The translations under genes and the position numbers were made by a program. A stretch of DNA of 64,000 bases from Ascaphus truei (taxonomy: Eukaryota; Chordata; Amphibia; Anura; Ascaphidae), in NCBI GenBank assembly GCA_036426205.1, contig CM071568.1:49445045-49509044 (forward strand), written 5' to 3'. Within the stretch, counting starts at the first letter, position 1, and the number at the start of each line of letters is the position of its first letter. The notes beneath the pieces are model-generated. The model ran no database searches. It worked only from the letters and a program-made list of their open reading frames with translations, and was not told where the DNA came from. This document shows, piece by piece, positions 54,994 through 64,000 of this stretch.

Positions 54994-55282
54994 GGCCTCG
55001 GGTATAGTGGGCACGACGGAGAGCATGGTGTCACGTGTTCTTGTAGGCCGAGCGATATGTGGCCTGTGATTCACAGCGACAGGGAGGCGTGGCCGTGACA
55101 TCACGTGAGTGGTTTGCCCTCATTGGCTGAACTGCCCATGTGACCCGGCCATCATGCAACAAAAACAAAAAATGTTGTCTCAAAAAATCTGCTGCTTCAT
55201 TACAGACGTGGTTGCGCGCTCTATGGTCTGCCTCCTTGTGGTGTAGCCTTTTGTTCGCGTTGCACGCTGTATGGACGCAGCC
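54994..55282. mobile_element. GC-rich TWA MITE, copy 9
   Basis: GGCCTCGGGTATAGTGGGC to GCTGTATGGACGCAGCC, flanked by TGA on both sides. Interior GGCGTGGCCGTGACATCACG and GCCCTCATTGGCTGAACTG. TGA instead of TAA/TTA is worth noting. Confidence 0.8.
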
Positions 55283-55289
55283 TGACGGA

Positions 55290-56300
55290 TCTCAGGAAGG
55301 ACTGTTTGTGACCCAGGATACAATACCAACTGGGGTTCCTGGGGAGTAGACTCTAGCCTCGCTAGGTGCAGGGGCCAGCTTCAAGAAGGCTTGCCCTGTC
55401 TGCTTCTCATCTAGGATATCAGAGTATTGATCACACAGCAGCCACTCTGACGTATCTCCAGGTGGTCACAGTCAAGATCCAAACTCCTTCACAGAATGTC
55501 TCTCAGATAGTCTAGTGCTCTCATCAGCAGCACCCCTTACATAGCCAACAGTGGCTATCCTTTACATGGGACAGGGGCTGCTGGCCAACCAGAGCATTGA
55601 TTGAGTTGGTGCCACAAAAGCCAGAGGAGGGGCGTGCTAAGGCACTCAAGACCTCCCACTGTGTAGGAGCCACAGATTCTGCATGGGAACAAAGGCTTTC
55701 CTGAGAGCCCACCCCAGACCTGATTGTCCACTGTACCCACTCACCAAATGTCTTGACACCTTTGTCTCAATCCTGCATTCCTATTCAAGTGCTTAGGATA
55801 AATTAATTGCCCAGTCTGCTAGCTTAGAAATGATTATATACAATCCACATATACAGGGCTGACCCTCTCAAATACATTGCAGTGCTTACACATAGATCAC
55901 AAAACACTTTACCTCATGTTGCTTGCTCAACTAGACTGGGGGATTGCATTAACAGGGAATAAAGTGCTTTACATACAAAATTTACAGACATAGGACATTT
56001 TATGTCATACATTGGTTATATTCCCTGTTTCTTCCCAGACATAAAGTACATTTGGTCGAAATAAGCCTTACATAGGTGGCCAAGTTACATGGATTTAGGG
56101 GTAGCTTTGTGTGATGCCAGCTACCCCTACCATCACATATAAACATGTAGTCTGCCTCTCTTTGTCTGACCAAAAGCCATGTGGGGAATAACGTAAGGAA
56201 GACACAGGCCCCCATCTCAGCGGTAGGTGTTAATCCGAGGCAAATTAGAGGGGTTACAGAAATAGTCGTGTTAGTGCAGATGCGAAGTGCAGAATAAATG
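55290..56300. other. RAD54B intron, unclassified
   Basis: No exon found. Short words such as GCCAGCTACCCCTACC near 56120 resemble the unclassified element at 45333-46350. The open frames on both strands lack domains. Confidence 0.35.
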
Positions 56301-56356
56301 AGTTCTTCAGTATTAGGTGATACCTTTTTTATTTGGACTAACAATTTATGTTATAG

Positions 56357-56381
56357 GACAAGCTTTCGGCGTTCTCTTCAG
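56357..56381 (-). ncRNA. Hammerhead-ribozyme-like core
   Basis: Minus strand CTGAAGA, GAACGCC, GAAAG, CTT, GTC: core CUGANGA...GAAA with a GTC cleavage triplet, minimal stem II. Adjacent to the Penelope-like RT. Confidence 0.4.
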
Positions 56382-56879
56382 GTTAGCAATACTGGTTTAC
56401 AAAGGTTTGGAAAACAGAAAAAAACATAGATTTAGATAAGGTAGGTGAGAAAGGGATGTTTGAAGAAGGTGACAAGTAACAGCATGGAAGGGGAAGGGGA
56501 TGCTGCATGGGGAATAGTAGTGGATAAGAACATTGGCAGAGAGGCAGACAGGATAATTACATCCAATTGTCATAGTGTGGGAGAAACCCCATATCTACAT
56601 TAAGTCTTCTTGTTTTGGTGTCAGAGTCTTATCATTCCCAGTTAAAATGTTTTCCGTTCTTGGGTGCGTTTAAACATTCCATTGAGGATTTAGATTTTTA
56701 AATAATTTATGGAATGATCTGGTTGTGAGAAATGATGTCCCACTGGTGAGCAGTATATTCCGTCTTCGTGGTGGAGTATAGAGTGACTGTGCATATTAAT
56801 TCTACTTTGACGTTTTGGGCTGGTTTCCCCAATGTGGTATCTTATAGCCTTGTTTTGTATGAGTCAGATGGAAGCTGGA

Positions 56880-57352
56880 GTTGTGGAGTTAACTGCAGAT
56901 ACATTGATGACCTGTTTATATTATGGACAGAGGGTGAAGGAAACCTAAAACAATTCCACGAGTCCCTGAACTCATTTCATCCATCAATTAAACTCAAAAT
57001 GGATTATTTGACAAACCTAGTAAACTTTCTAGATACAACAGTAACACTAAAAAATGGCAAACTACACACATCTGTATACAAAAAACCAACAGACGGATGC
57101 AGTTACCTCCACAACTCCAGCTTCCACCCCACCCATACAAAACAAGGTATCATACACAGCCAGGCTATAAGATACCACTGCATATGCTCTGACACTGAAA
57201 ACAGAAACAGGCATCTCACAACCCTGACCGAATCGTTCAGACAGAAGGGATACAAACCAAAGACTATTGCCAGAACTATTACATCTGCACTAAAAGCCCC
57301 ACGAGAACACCTGCTACAACACAGACAGAACCTACCACACGCATACCACTAG
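56880..57352 (+). pseudogene. Penelope-like reverse transcriptase fragment
   Basis: The catalytic box reads RYIDDLFILW, followed by LKQFHESLNSFHPSIKLKM, NLVNFLDTTVTLKNGKLHTS, VYKKPTDGCSYLHNSSFHPT and HTKQGIIHSQAIRYHCICSD. FLDTTV, KPTD and SFHP are Penelope-like RT signatures. The frame is open back to 56768, but residues before RYIDD do not look like RT. It ends in a stop, with the family's downstream motif in another frame, so it is non-functional. Confidence 0.85.
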
Positions 57353-57579
57353 TGGCCACATACAGTACAACCTTACCCTAGAGGGTACATGAAAAATAAT
57401 CAAAGATCGGCAACCCATGCTGGCAGAGGATGTGGCATTAAAAGAAATATTCCCCAAACCTCCCATTCTTGTGTTCCAGCAACCACCAAACCTCAAACAG
57501 AAATTAGTCAACAGAAAACTTCATAATGAACTTAATGACACCGGTAATGGCACAATTATCGCACATGTCACTTAGTTTA

Positions 57580-58174
57580 TAGGTTTTCTCACCTTCACGA
57601 GTTTATCCGCAGCAATTCTGTCTTGTGTGTGTCGTATAGTCACAGCAATTGTTCAATTCGTTTTTAAGTTTATTGGTTCTCGCCTTGATAATATTTTAAT
57701 TATATCAATAAAGGTTGTTTTTTTACTTTCCATTATCCTGTAAGGTTTAGTGCATCACTGGGGGATTATTTTGTAAATATATTGACTGCTCTCATTTGTT
57801 CCTGTATATGTTATTAGTGGATAAGCACTGCTGCTTTAATGTTTTTGTATTTGTAAACCTGTTTTTTTTGTAATATATTAACCTTTTTTTTTTAAATTTA
57901 AGAATTACTCTTCTATATGATCAACACAGTGTATGTAATAACCTTTTGTGTCAATGTAATATTTTCTTAAACATTGAGTGATTTCAATCTTTTCCTTATT
58001 TCCATTGAGTGCTGTATACCATTGTGTAAATATTGTATATACTTTTAGGGATAGGGATTCCCTATCGTCTCAGTGACACGACATATTATATGATCAACCT
58101 TTTCTCTTTCTTGAGAACGATTTTTGTGGTGCTGTTTTATTTGTGTGTAATATCTGGCCACATTTGTTTTTCAG
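57580..58174 (+). other. RAD54B intron, remainder
   Basis: AT-rich sequence; acceptor TTTGTTTTTCAG at the end. No repeat recognised. Confidence 0.45.
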
Positions 58175-58436
58175 GATTGTACTGGTCTCTCATTATACTC
58201 AGACCTTAAACATATTGCAAGAAATGTGCAAGCACCAAGGATACAAGTGGACACGGTTGGATGGGCAGACTCCGGTCTCTCAAAGGCAACACATTGTTGA
58301 TGGATTTAACAGCAAATACTCACCAGATGTCATCTTTTTGCTGAGCTCCAAGGCTGGGGGCGTTGGACTGAACCTGATTGGAGCTTCTCATTTGATTCTC
58401 TATGATATCGACTGGAATCCTGCTAACGATATACAG
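58175..58436 (+). CDS. RAD54B: RAD54B exon 9, motifs IV and V
   Basis: 262 bases. Begins IVLVSHYTQTLNILQEMCKH (motif IV), continues WTRLDGQTPVSQRQHIVDGF (motif Va region with the LDG box) and FLLSSKAGGVGLNLIGASHL (motif V), ending ILYDIDWNPANDIQ. All are features of the second RecA-like lobe. Acceptor TTTTTCAG|GATTG completes the Arg codon from 52194; donor ATACAG|GTCTGA. Confidence 0.95.
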
Positions 58437-58556
58437 GTCTGAAGACGTTTAATAGCTCAAAGTTCAAATAGCTGTACTGGTTCTGGAGAAGAGCAGATTA
58501 ATTGTAGGTTGTCATACCTTGTTGGAGACCAACATCAAACTTCTTCATAGATTAAA
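58437..58556 (+). other. RAD54B intron, short gap
   Basis: Short unremarkable intron stretch before a hAT MITE. Confidence 0.5.
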
Positions 58557-58564
58557 TTCTAATG

Positions 58565-58864
58565 CAGCCGTGTGCAAAGTGGGGGGCGCACCCCCAGGGG
58601 GGCGGGAGAATTTCCAGGGGGGTGCGCGGCGGCTACAGAGGTCCAGCGCTCTCCCCCAAGGCACTTAAATTAAGTGAGGCCTCTGCAGCTTCACTTACCT
58701 GATCTTCGGCGATGTGTCGCCATGGTAACCGGCGTCAAATGACACCGCGGGGTCACGTGATGTCACATGACCCCGTGACGTCATTTGACGCCGGAGGAGA
58801 GGGGGTGCGAGGCAGAAGGTAAGGAGGCAGGGGGGCCGCAAGTTAAAATTTTTGCGCACCCCTG
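58565..58864. mobile_element. hAT MITE (CAGNGGTGCGCAAA family), copy 2
   Basis: Begins CAGCCGTGTGCAAAGTGG, ends TTTGCGCACCCCTG. Flanks TTCTAATG and TTCTAGTG differ by one base. Interior CATTTGACGCC and CGTGATGTCACATGACC as in 22516-22845. Confidence 0.88.
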
Positions 58865-58872
58865 TTCTAGTG

Positions 58873-59114
58873 TATAGTACAGAGCTTTCAAACCTCAACG
58901 GTTTCTGTTTCATGTGACATTGCACTTGAAGTAGAAACAGATGAGGTTTTAAAACCTCCAAAGACTTCTTCATTTACAGTATGAAGAACTTTGATGTTGG
59001 TCTTCAAAAAGGTATCACATCCTACAACAAATCTGAGGAAATTAGTTCACTATGCTACCCGGGCAAATATGGCTACCCTCTTGTTCTCATTATCTTATTC
59101 AAATTGATATATAT
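58873..59114 (+). other. RAD54B intron, no feature
   Basis: Contains two copies of a CCTCAA/GAAGTAGAAACAG-like mirrored stretch near 58890-58950; no firm assignment. Confidence 0.35.
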
Positions 59115-59135
59115 AATAAATATATCTATATACTC

Positions 59136-59175
<40 letters not shown>

Positions 59176-59338
59176 AATATACACACACCGTGGTCGACAA
59201 ACACCAAAAAAATCTACTCGCCAAACAAAAAAATCTACTCGCCACCTAGTACCACACATGTGCTGCTTGGGCCAATAGGAGCTCGCCACCATGTTTAATG
59301 CAGTCGCCCGGGGCGTGCAAATGTATAGGTTTGTCGAA

Positions 59339-59384
<46 letters not shown>
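59115..59384. mobile_element. CGACAAA-terminated element, copy 3, between TA runs
   Basis: A TA microsatellite (59115-59183) is followed by the element 59188-59342 (GGTCGACAAACACC to GGTTTGTCGAACACTA) and another AT run (59343-59384). Interior AAAATCTACTCGCCACCTAG is the complement of the other copies. It is inverted relative to 1441. Confidence 0.7.
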
Positions 59385-60388
59385 ATCTCCCCCTTGGGAG
59401 ATGTCACCATCACATGGTGTAGGTTGGTGCATACCTGCTGGCTCACAGTAGATCTGAGTCTCCGCCAATGATGATGGGAAGAACAGGACTGGTATATATC
59501 AATATATAATAGATTTTTGAAAATCACAGCATTTTATGAAGTTATTTAAAATAATCATGATACTTTAAAGTGCCAATCACCTTGTTTTAAAGGAGCAGTT
59601 CAAAGTAGCAAGCAAAAAAGAAAAGAGCTGTTATTGGCTTCTGTCAAAGGATTTCACCTTAAAGGTCACCCGTGTAGGATTAAAAAAAATATTCAGTGTC
59701 TTGTGACAAATTAATATACTTTTCTTTTTTGTTCTGCACCTTGATACGTTTAGCATCATGAGGCTGTGATTGATTATACAGGAAAACGCGCGTGGCGCCT
59801 GTGAAAGTTGTGCATAAAAAACACAAGTCTGAGGATATGTTTTGCAGAATGACAAATAAGTTTATTGCAGTGTACGGTGCACACGCAGAGGAGAGTTTCA
59901 AAATAAAACTCTCCCAACGACATGGTGGCATACAGGCCTTATTTATACACAAAATACTAAGCCCACGCCCCCTCTACGAGGTTGCGTGTGCGTCACTACG
60001 TAAACAAAATATGAACATGAACACATTGAGTTAAAGCATTATTATGGGATGCCTAAATGAAATTAAATGACTCAGCTAATATTCCTTATACAAGCCGGTG
60101 ACTTTTACTCTACATACAGAACTTCACGGGCCCCCCCCCCCTCGGAATGCGAGAAAGTGCCTATCTGTCTCATATTTTCATAACATTGGCACTTTCCTCT
60201 TCTGCTCAAGGTCTTGTGGCTTAAGTGAACCGCTCAATATCAATTGGAACTTCAGCAGAAAAAAATGTTTTTAAACTAACGTCCATACCAACTTTCATAC
60301 AGACAATAGATAATATCAAGCACCTAAGATGGATGCTGACTCAAAATGGTTGCTTAGATCCCAGTGCTGTTATGTCAGACCTCCCCCT
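59385..60388 (+). other. RAD54B intron, no gene
   Basis: The 59792-60034 frame has no domain. A C homopolymer lies at 60130-60139. No repeat matched. Confidence 0.4.
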
Positions 60389-60640
60389 TAAGTCATATTC
60401 TCACTTTGTCACGCCGCGCGCCTAAAAAATTGCAGCAGCGCACACACCTGCTGCGGCGTGCGCGCCGCGTGGAGCTGCAAAGTGGCTGTCTCCTGGCGCG
60501 ATCTGCAGATTTGTTCTTGGCTGGCGACGGCCACCTCACGTGAGCGGTTCCAGCCAATGAGGGTGAACCGCTCACGGCCACGCCTCCTTGCCTACTCTAC
60601 ACCGGCTCCCTAGTATAATCACTATGCTGCTCGGTGGCAC
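60389..60640. mobile_element. GC-rich TWA MITE-like fragment, copy 11
   Basis: Contains CACGTGAGCGGTTCCAGCCA, ATGAGGGTGAACCGCTCACG and GCCACGCCTCC, the family's internal core, but neither terminus is clear. Confidence 0.5.
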
Positions 60641-60779
60641 AGAATAGCGCTGCCGCCTGGCAGCATTTGGTATAATTGAGCCCTGATGCATCATAATTAC
60701 TTTAACAAACAAAAGAAAGAGATTACAATACACTGTGTAGAGTCAATCTTATGTGTTCTGGGGCCCTTACTCCCTTGTT

Positions 60780-61985
60780 TTTAAATAACCCGGCCACCAT
60801 TTGTAAGACCGCTTCTATGCACGTGTATGCTGACAATACTCCAGCCTCTCTGACCTTGAAAATGTTCTCGAGCACTCAAAACAAACTTTTTCAAAACTGA
60901 CAAAACAAGTTACCATGGTATTTGGGGCAAAGGCTACATTTCTACAGCTTCCTGCAACAGCTACTGATTAGAGCCATGTCTAAAATGAAGAGACCAGCTT
61001 CAAATATTTTAGTATATGGCTAGACTCCCATTTAATGTTGTGTTTGCATGTTGACATGCTGATGTCCACAATCTATACCAAGCTGGGCACATTTTATAGA
61101 AATACTTCTAGCCTAACTCAGATGGTTAGAAAGGGCATTGCTGAACAGATGGTCATTATGTATGGCACAGCACCCCAACTTTAACTCGGTGAACTCTATA
61201 TACATTTCAATATGCCGTTTTGTCTTATGTAACTAGAACACCCACCATTGTGATATGTTAACAGGACTGGGTTGGCGATCTCAAGGTACCTTTTTCCTAT
61301 TTAACTTAATTTAAATACTTTCTGGACAGGTTACCCAATTATTTGAGCAGGCTTATCATTACTGTACATAGCACTGTAAAGGAGAGAGGGAATCGGGTAA
61401 AGCAACTTGGGATGCCCCTAAAAAGGGGTCAAACGTAGCGGAGTCTAAGGCCGTCTTTATAGAGTGCGTGCGCATGGCGCTCGAGCGATTTCTGCTCTTT
61501 GGGTTTGCGCGATGGGGAAGCATGGCGGAGGCGTGGCCGTGACATCGCATGAGCGGTTCACGCTCATTGTCTGAACCGCGCACGTGACCAGGCCGTCGCG
61601 GGGCAAAGACAAAATTGTATGTCTTCTCGAGAATCGCGTCCGCGTTTGTGCGCTCCATGGGTTGCCTCATAGAGAAGAGGTTTGTTGTGTGTGCCATTGC
61701 TGCCACTATAAACGCGGCCTAAGTCTTGCACATATTGTACATAGCACTGATCACCTAAGATCCACCTCCAAAAGCCTGCTTTCGTTTCAAGGTTTAATAC
61801 AGAAAGCGGGCGCTCTTCTCTTACCGAGCACTTTGCTTCTGGAACAATTTACTCTCTGTTGTCTCTCAGAACCACACACTGTTTAAGATCTTCCAAGACT
61901 TCTGCTGTTTCTCACTTTAAACATGTTTGTAACTGTAATATGTAATGGCATTACAATATTCTGTACCCAAGACATACTTGAAAAT
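60780..61985 (+). mobile_element. Old CR1/Rex-like LINE 3' copy, split by a MITE
   Basis: Decayed RT-to-3' sequence: TATGCTGACAATACTCC (degenerate YADDT), TACCAAGCTGGGCACATTTT, a C-terminal stretch near 61850-61920, and the tail GTACCCAAGACATACTTGAA. It parallels the ORF at 29165-30328. The copy is interrupted by the MITE at 61449-61719. The tail then joins head-on to an inverted ATTTATTTATAAAATATTTT (61991-62020). Confidence 0.7.
61449..61719. mobile_element. GC-rich TWA MITE, copy 10
   Basis: GGCCGTCTTTATAGAGTGCG to GCCACTATAAACGCGGCC with TAA on both sides. The interior GGCGTGGCCGTGACATCGCA and GCTCATTGTCTGAACCG is shared with copies 2, 6 and 9. It splits the LINE sequence around it, so it is younger. 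Confidence 0.85.
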
Positions 61986-61990
61986 GAGGT

Positions 61991-62657
61991 ACCTCATTTT
62001 ATTTATTTATAAAATATTTTAGGAGGGTGAAAAAAATACATTCACTAGAGAGGTTAGATAGAGGTTCTAACATATGGTTACTATAAACAATTAAAAATAT
62101 GTATGTACATACATATGTTTTTCGTTAAAGCACCTACATTTAATCTATTAAACAATGCTACTGCAATCAGATCACTTTGGTCCTAAGTCAAAAGGTTAAA
62201 TACATGGCCATTAATCAAAGAATTGTTCTTACAGCAGTTATATCATGTACTGAATGTATGTCTTCTCTATAAAAGTGAGTACTATACTTCATTAAAATGT
62301 GACCATTGGATATTGAAATTACTGTAGTACTGTGGCATGCAGCACATTTGCACTGGTTGAGAATGATAGTATTACCTGAGAATATTCATTTAGACTTCTG
62401 CCAGTGGGTGTCATTGTTGCTCCACACCTGAAATGACAAATCTGGCTGTGATGTTCCAAACCATAATTAATATCAGTGCAGTACTATGTTGCTTGGGTTG
62501 TGTTTTGTAACAGAATACATACAGATATGCTTCTCATTTTATAATGATAAGACACTGACAGCTGAATGGGGTTTTTTTTGTTTTCCTTTTAACTGTGCTC
62601 TATACTGTTGTACAAAATAAACAGAGAATTTTTCAAACTGAAATTTCTTTGCTATAG
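61991..62657 (+). other. RAD54B intron
   Basis: Mostly AT-rich sequence ending in AAATTTCTTTGCTATAG acceptor. Confidence 0.45.
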
Positions 62658-62724
62658 GCAATGGCTCGAGTGTGGAGGGATGGTCAGCGGCGGACTGTAC
62701 ATATCTACAGGCTTCTAACTACAG
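62658..62724 (+). CDS. RAD54B: RAD54B exon 10, motif VI
   Basis: 67 bases, short. Encodes AMARVWRDGQRRTVHIYRLL and TT, with motif VI RVWRDGQ; the arginine finger position is conserved. The acceptor CTATAG|GCAATG follows the previous exon's NDIQ on a codon boundary. Donor ACAG|GTCAGA leaves one base (G) of the Gly codon completed by the exon at 63896. Confidence 0.94.
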
Positions 62725-63180
62725 GTCAGAACAACCAATGCTGATTGCTCATCAAAGCATACACATGGCTGGAGATTGAAATGATTTGGCTTCCTTCTTT
62801 TTGTCTCGAGCGTAAAATAAAAAAAAATATATAAGCTCTGTTAATGTGACATGTAGAATATATAGCTCTGCAGGTATGGAAATATCCCAGACGCGTCTAC
62901 AATTTTACTCCTGGCATTTGTGTTGCAAAGCACAACTGATTGGTCTGTCAGTCTCTACCGGCAACATCGGGCCTGATCCTACTTTACTAGCACGACATCA
63001 AGGCAGTATCGGGCCTGATGGCCCGGCCGCGGTGGAGACTGAAAGGTCAGTCAGCGTTGCGCCGCTGGGGAGGCAGGGAGAGTGTCTCACAGGGCAGGAG
63101 CGAGGCGTAGAGTTCCAAGACTGAGTGTCACAGATGCACACTGACACACACAGTCAGGAATCCCCCCTGTGAATATGTAC
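62725..63180 (+). other. RAD54B intron
   Basis: An open frame at 62846-63124 is not supported as an exon: it lies after a valid donor and has no family signature. Confidence 0.4.
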
Positions 63181-63185
63181 ACTAC

Positions 63186-63214
63186 CTGAAGAAGGTTCCT
63201 CTGGGGTTTGAAAC
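63186..63214 (+). ncRNA. Hammerhead-ribozyme-like core
   Basis: CTGAAGA, stem AGGTTCC/GGGGTTT (all seven positions pair with wobbles), loop TCT, then GAAAC. It sits 25 bp before a hAT MITE. Confidence 0.4.
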
Positions 63215-63238
63215 ATCGGGATACTTGGTGTTCTATAG

Positions 63239-63544
63239 CAGGGGTGCACAAACTGGGGGGCACAAGATTTTGGGGGGGAGCAAGGCGGTTGCAGTGGCTC
63301 AGCGTTCTTCCCCAAGGCATTTAAATGAAATGCCGGGGGACCGCACAAGGCCTCTGCAACTTCACTTACTGCGACTCAGTCGGCTTGGGCGATGCGTCGT
63401 CAAATGACGTCACAGTTTCACGTGACGTCGGATCACGTCATGTGACCCTGCAGCGTCATTTGACGCTTCAGACTCGTAACCGGGGCACGAGCAGTGGGGG
63501 AGAGCAGGCAAGGGGGTGCATGGCAACAAGTTTGCGCACCCCTG
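63239..63544. mobile_element. hAT MITE (CAGNGGTGCGCAAA family), copy 3
   Basis: CAGGGGTGCACAAACTGGGG to AGTTTGCGCACCCCTG, with TTCTATAG and TTCTATGT flanks (6 of 8). Interior GTCAAATGACGTCACAG and GCGTCATTTGACGC. Third member of the family in this window. Confidence 0.88.
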
Positions 63545-63552
63545 TTCTATGT

Positions 63553-63895
63553 ACAGTATATATATATATTCTTTTTGTAGGTGGCGAGAAGAATGCTTCT
63601 GAGTTGAACTATGCTATTTTTTTAGCTCAGAAAGTTCCTGAGATATTTACATGTTTAAATATCTCCCGCTATGTAGACAATAGACCAACTGGAATCTGCA
63701 TCAGCACATAACTTTGCATGATCTGGTGGTCCTCTTTTGATAATTACATTTTGATGTGGTAGTAAAATTAAAATATCTTGGAAACTGAGGGGCCTCTGTT
63801 ATTAGGAATAGCATCTCCTCCCACCCGGTTCCAAATTTAAAAAAAAACTAAATGGTAATTACTTCTTTAAATAAACCTATCTGTTTTCCCTGCAG
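63553..63895 (+). other. RAD54B intron
   Basis: No repeat recognised; acceptor CTGTTTTCCCTGCAG. A 63325-63711 frame runs across the MITE and is not an exon. Confidence 0.5.
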
Positions 63896-64000
63896 GCACT
63901 TTAGAGGAAAAAATCTATCAAAGACAGATACGTAAGCAGGGTCTTTCTGGGGCTGTTGTGGACCTGACAAAAAAGTCTGAAAACATCCGTTTTTCTGTGG
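63896..64000 (+). CDS. RAD54B: RAD54B exon 11 (cut by the window edge)
   Basis: Runs off the right edge. Encodes the end of the conserved core: TLEEKIYQRQIRKQGLSGAV, VDLTKKSENIRFSV. EKIYQRQ follows motif VI in all RAD54 proteins. By comparison with the human protein of about 910 residues, roughly a hundred C-terminal residues lie outside the window. The whole recovered set (198+282+163+226+208+140+291+167+262+67+105 bases) stays in one frame without a stop. Confidence 0.94.

Larger units (their letters stand above)
56305..57575 (+). mobile_element. Penelope-like element relic with reverse transcriptase
   Basis: The left edge (about 56305-56385) is a terminal segment containing a hammerhead-like motif in minus orientation and text shared with 47540-47590. 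The RT frame follows to 57352, and a frame-shifted continuation to about 57560 contains NLKQKLVNRKL. The centre between about 56400 and 56760 has lost coding. No GIY-YIG domain in this copy. Confidence 0.7.

Noticed and set aside
62846..63124. 92-codon frame between two RAD54B exons
   Set aside because: The flanking exons join in phase without it and the peptide has no RAD54B feature.

Overview
The window is vertebrate nuclear DNA and carries the 3' two thirds of a RAD54B locus on the + strand, with an intact FSBP gene nested upstream of the recognised RAD54B exons. Codons, GT-AG splice sites and long introns show an intron-rich animal genome. The repeat content (L2-, CR1/Rex-, L1- and Penelope-type retroelements and many foldback DNA transposons with amphibian-style sequences) suggests a frog or related amphibian with a fairly large genome. 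Species identity is an inference and was not tested by search.

Layout. 1-16.2 kb has no recognised coding exon. It holds a hairpin/NRF1-motif-rich block around a CA-type minisatellite, satellites, MITEs, a CpG-rich candidate promoter (about 6.4-6.9 kb), a CTCT/GTCACC minisatellite, a 1 kb unit bounded by inverted repeats, and a nested L2 LINE. FSBP occupies 16,304-25,471 as two coding exons (298 codons plus stop). 25.5-39 kb is an intron-like stretch with a split L1 relic and a nearly intact CR1/Rex-like LINE. From 39,087 to the right edge, eleven RAD54B exons in perfect phase encode about 700 residues, from the conserved KYFSVVWC region to just past helicase motif VI. The N-terminal RAD54B exons and the last exon are not seen. 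Phase shows that FSBP exon 1 cannot supply the missing N-terminus.

How the genes work. FSBP is a Myb/SANT-like DNA-binding transcriptional regulator. RAD54B is an SNF2-family DNA translocase that acts with RAD51/DMC1 in homologous recombination. They share a locus and strand but no reading frame here.

The most interesting material is in the introns. (i) A 518 bp hAT element with a perfect 8 bp target duplication closely matches, from memory, the primate MER1A/Charlie3-type element, which makes it a horizontal-transfer candidate. (ii) About ten CTGANGA-hairpin-GAAAC motifs, several with compensated stems, have the core of hammerhead ribozymes; two lie beside Penelope-like fragments. (iii) Ten or so copies of a GC-rich MITE are bounded by TWA/TGA. 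(iv) All five hAT target duplications have TA at positions 4-5. (v) There is a 242 bp long inverted repeat.
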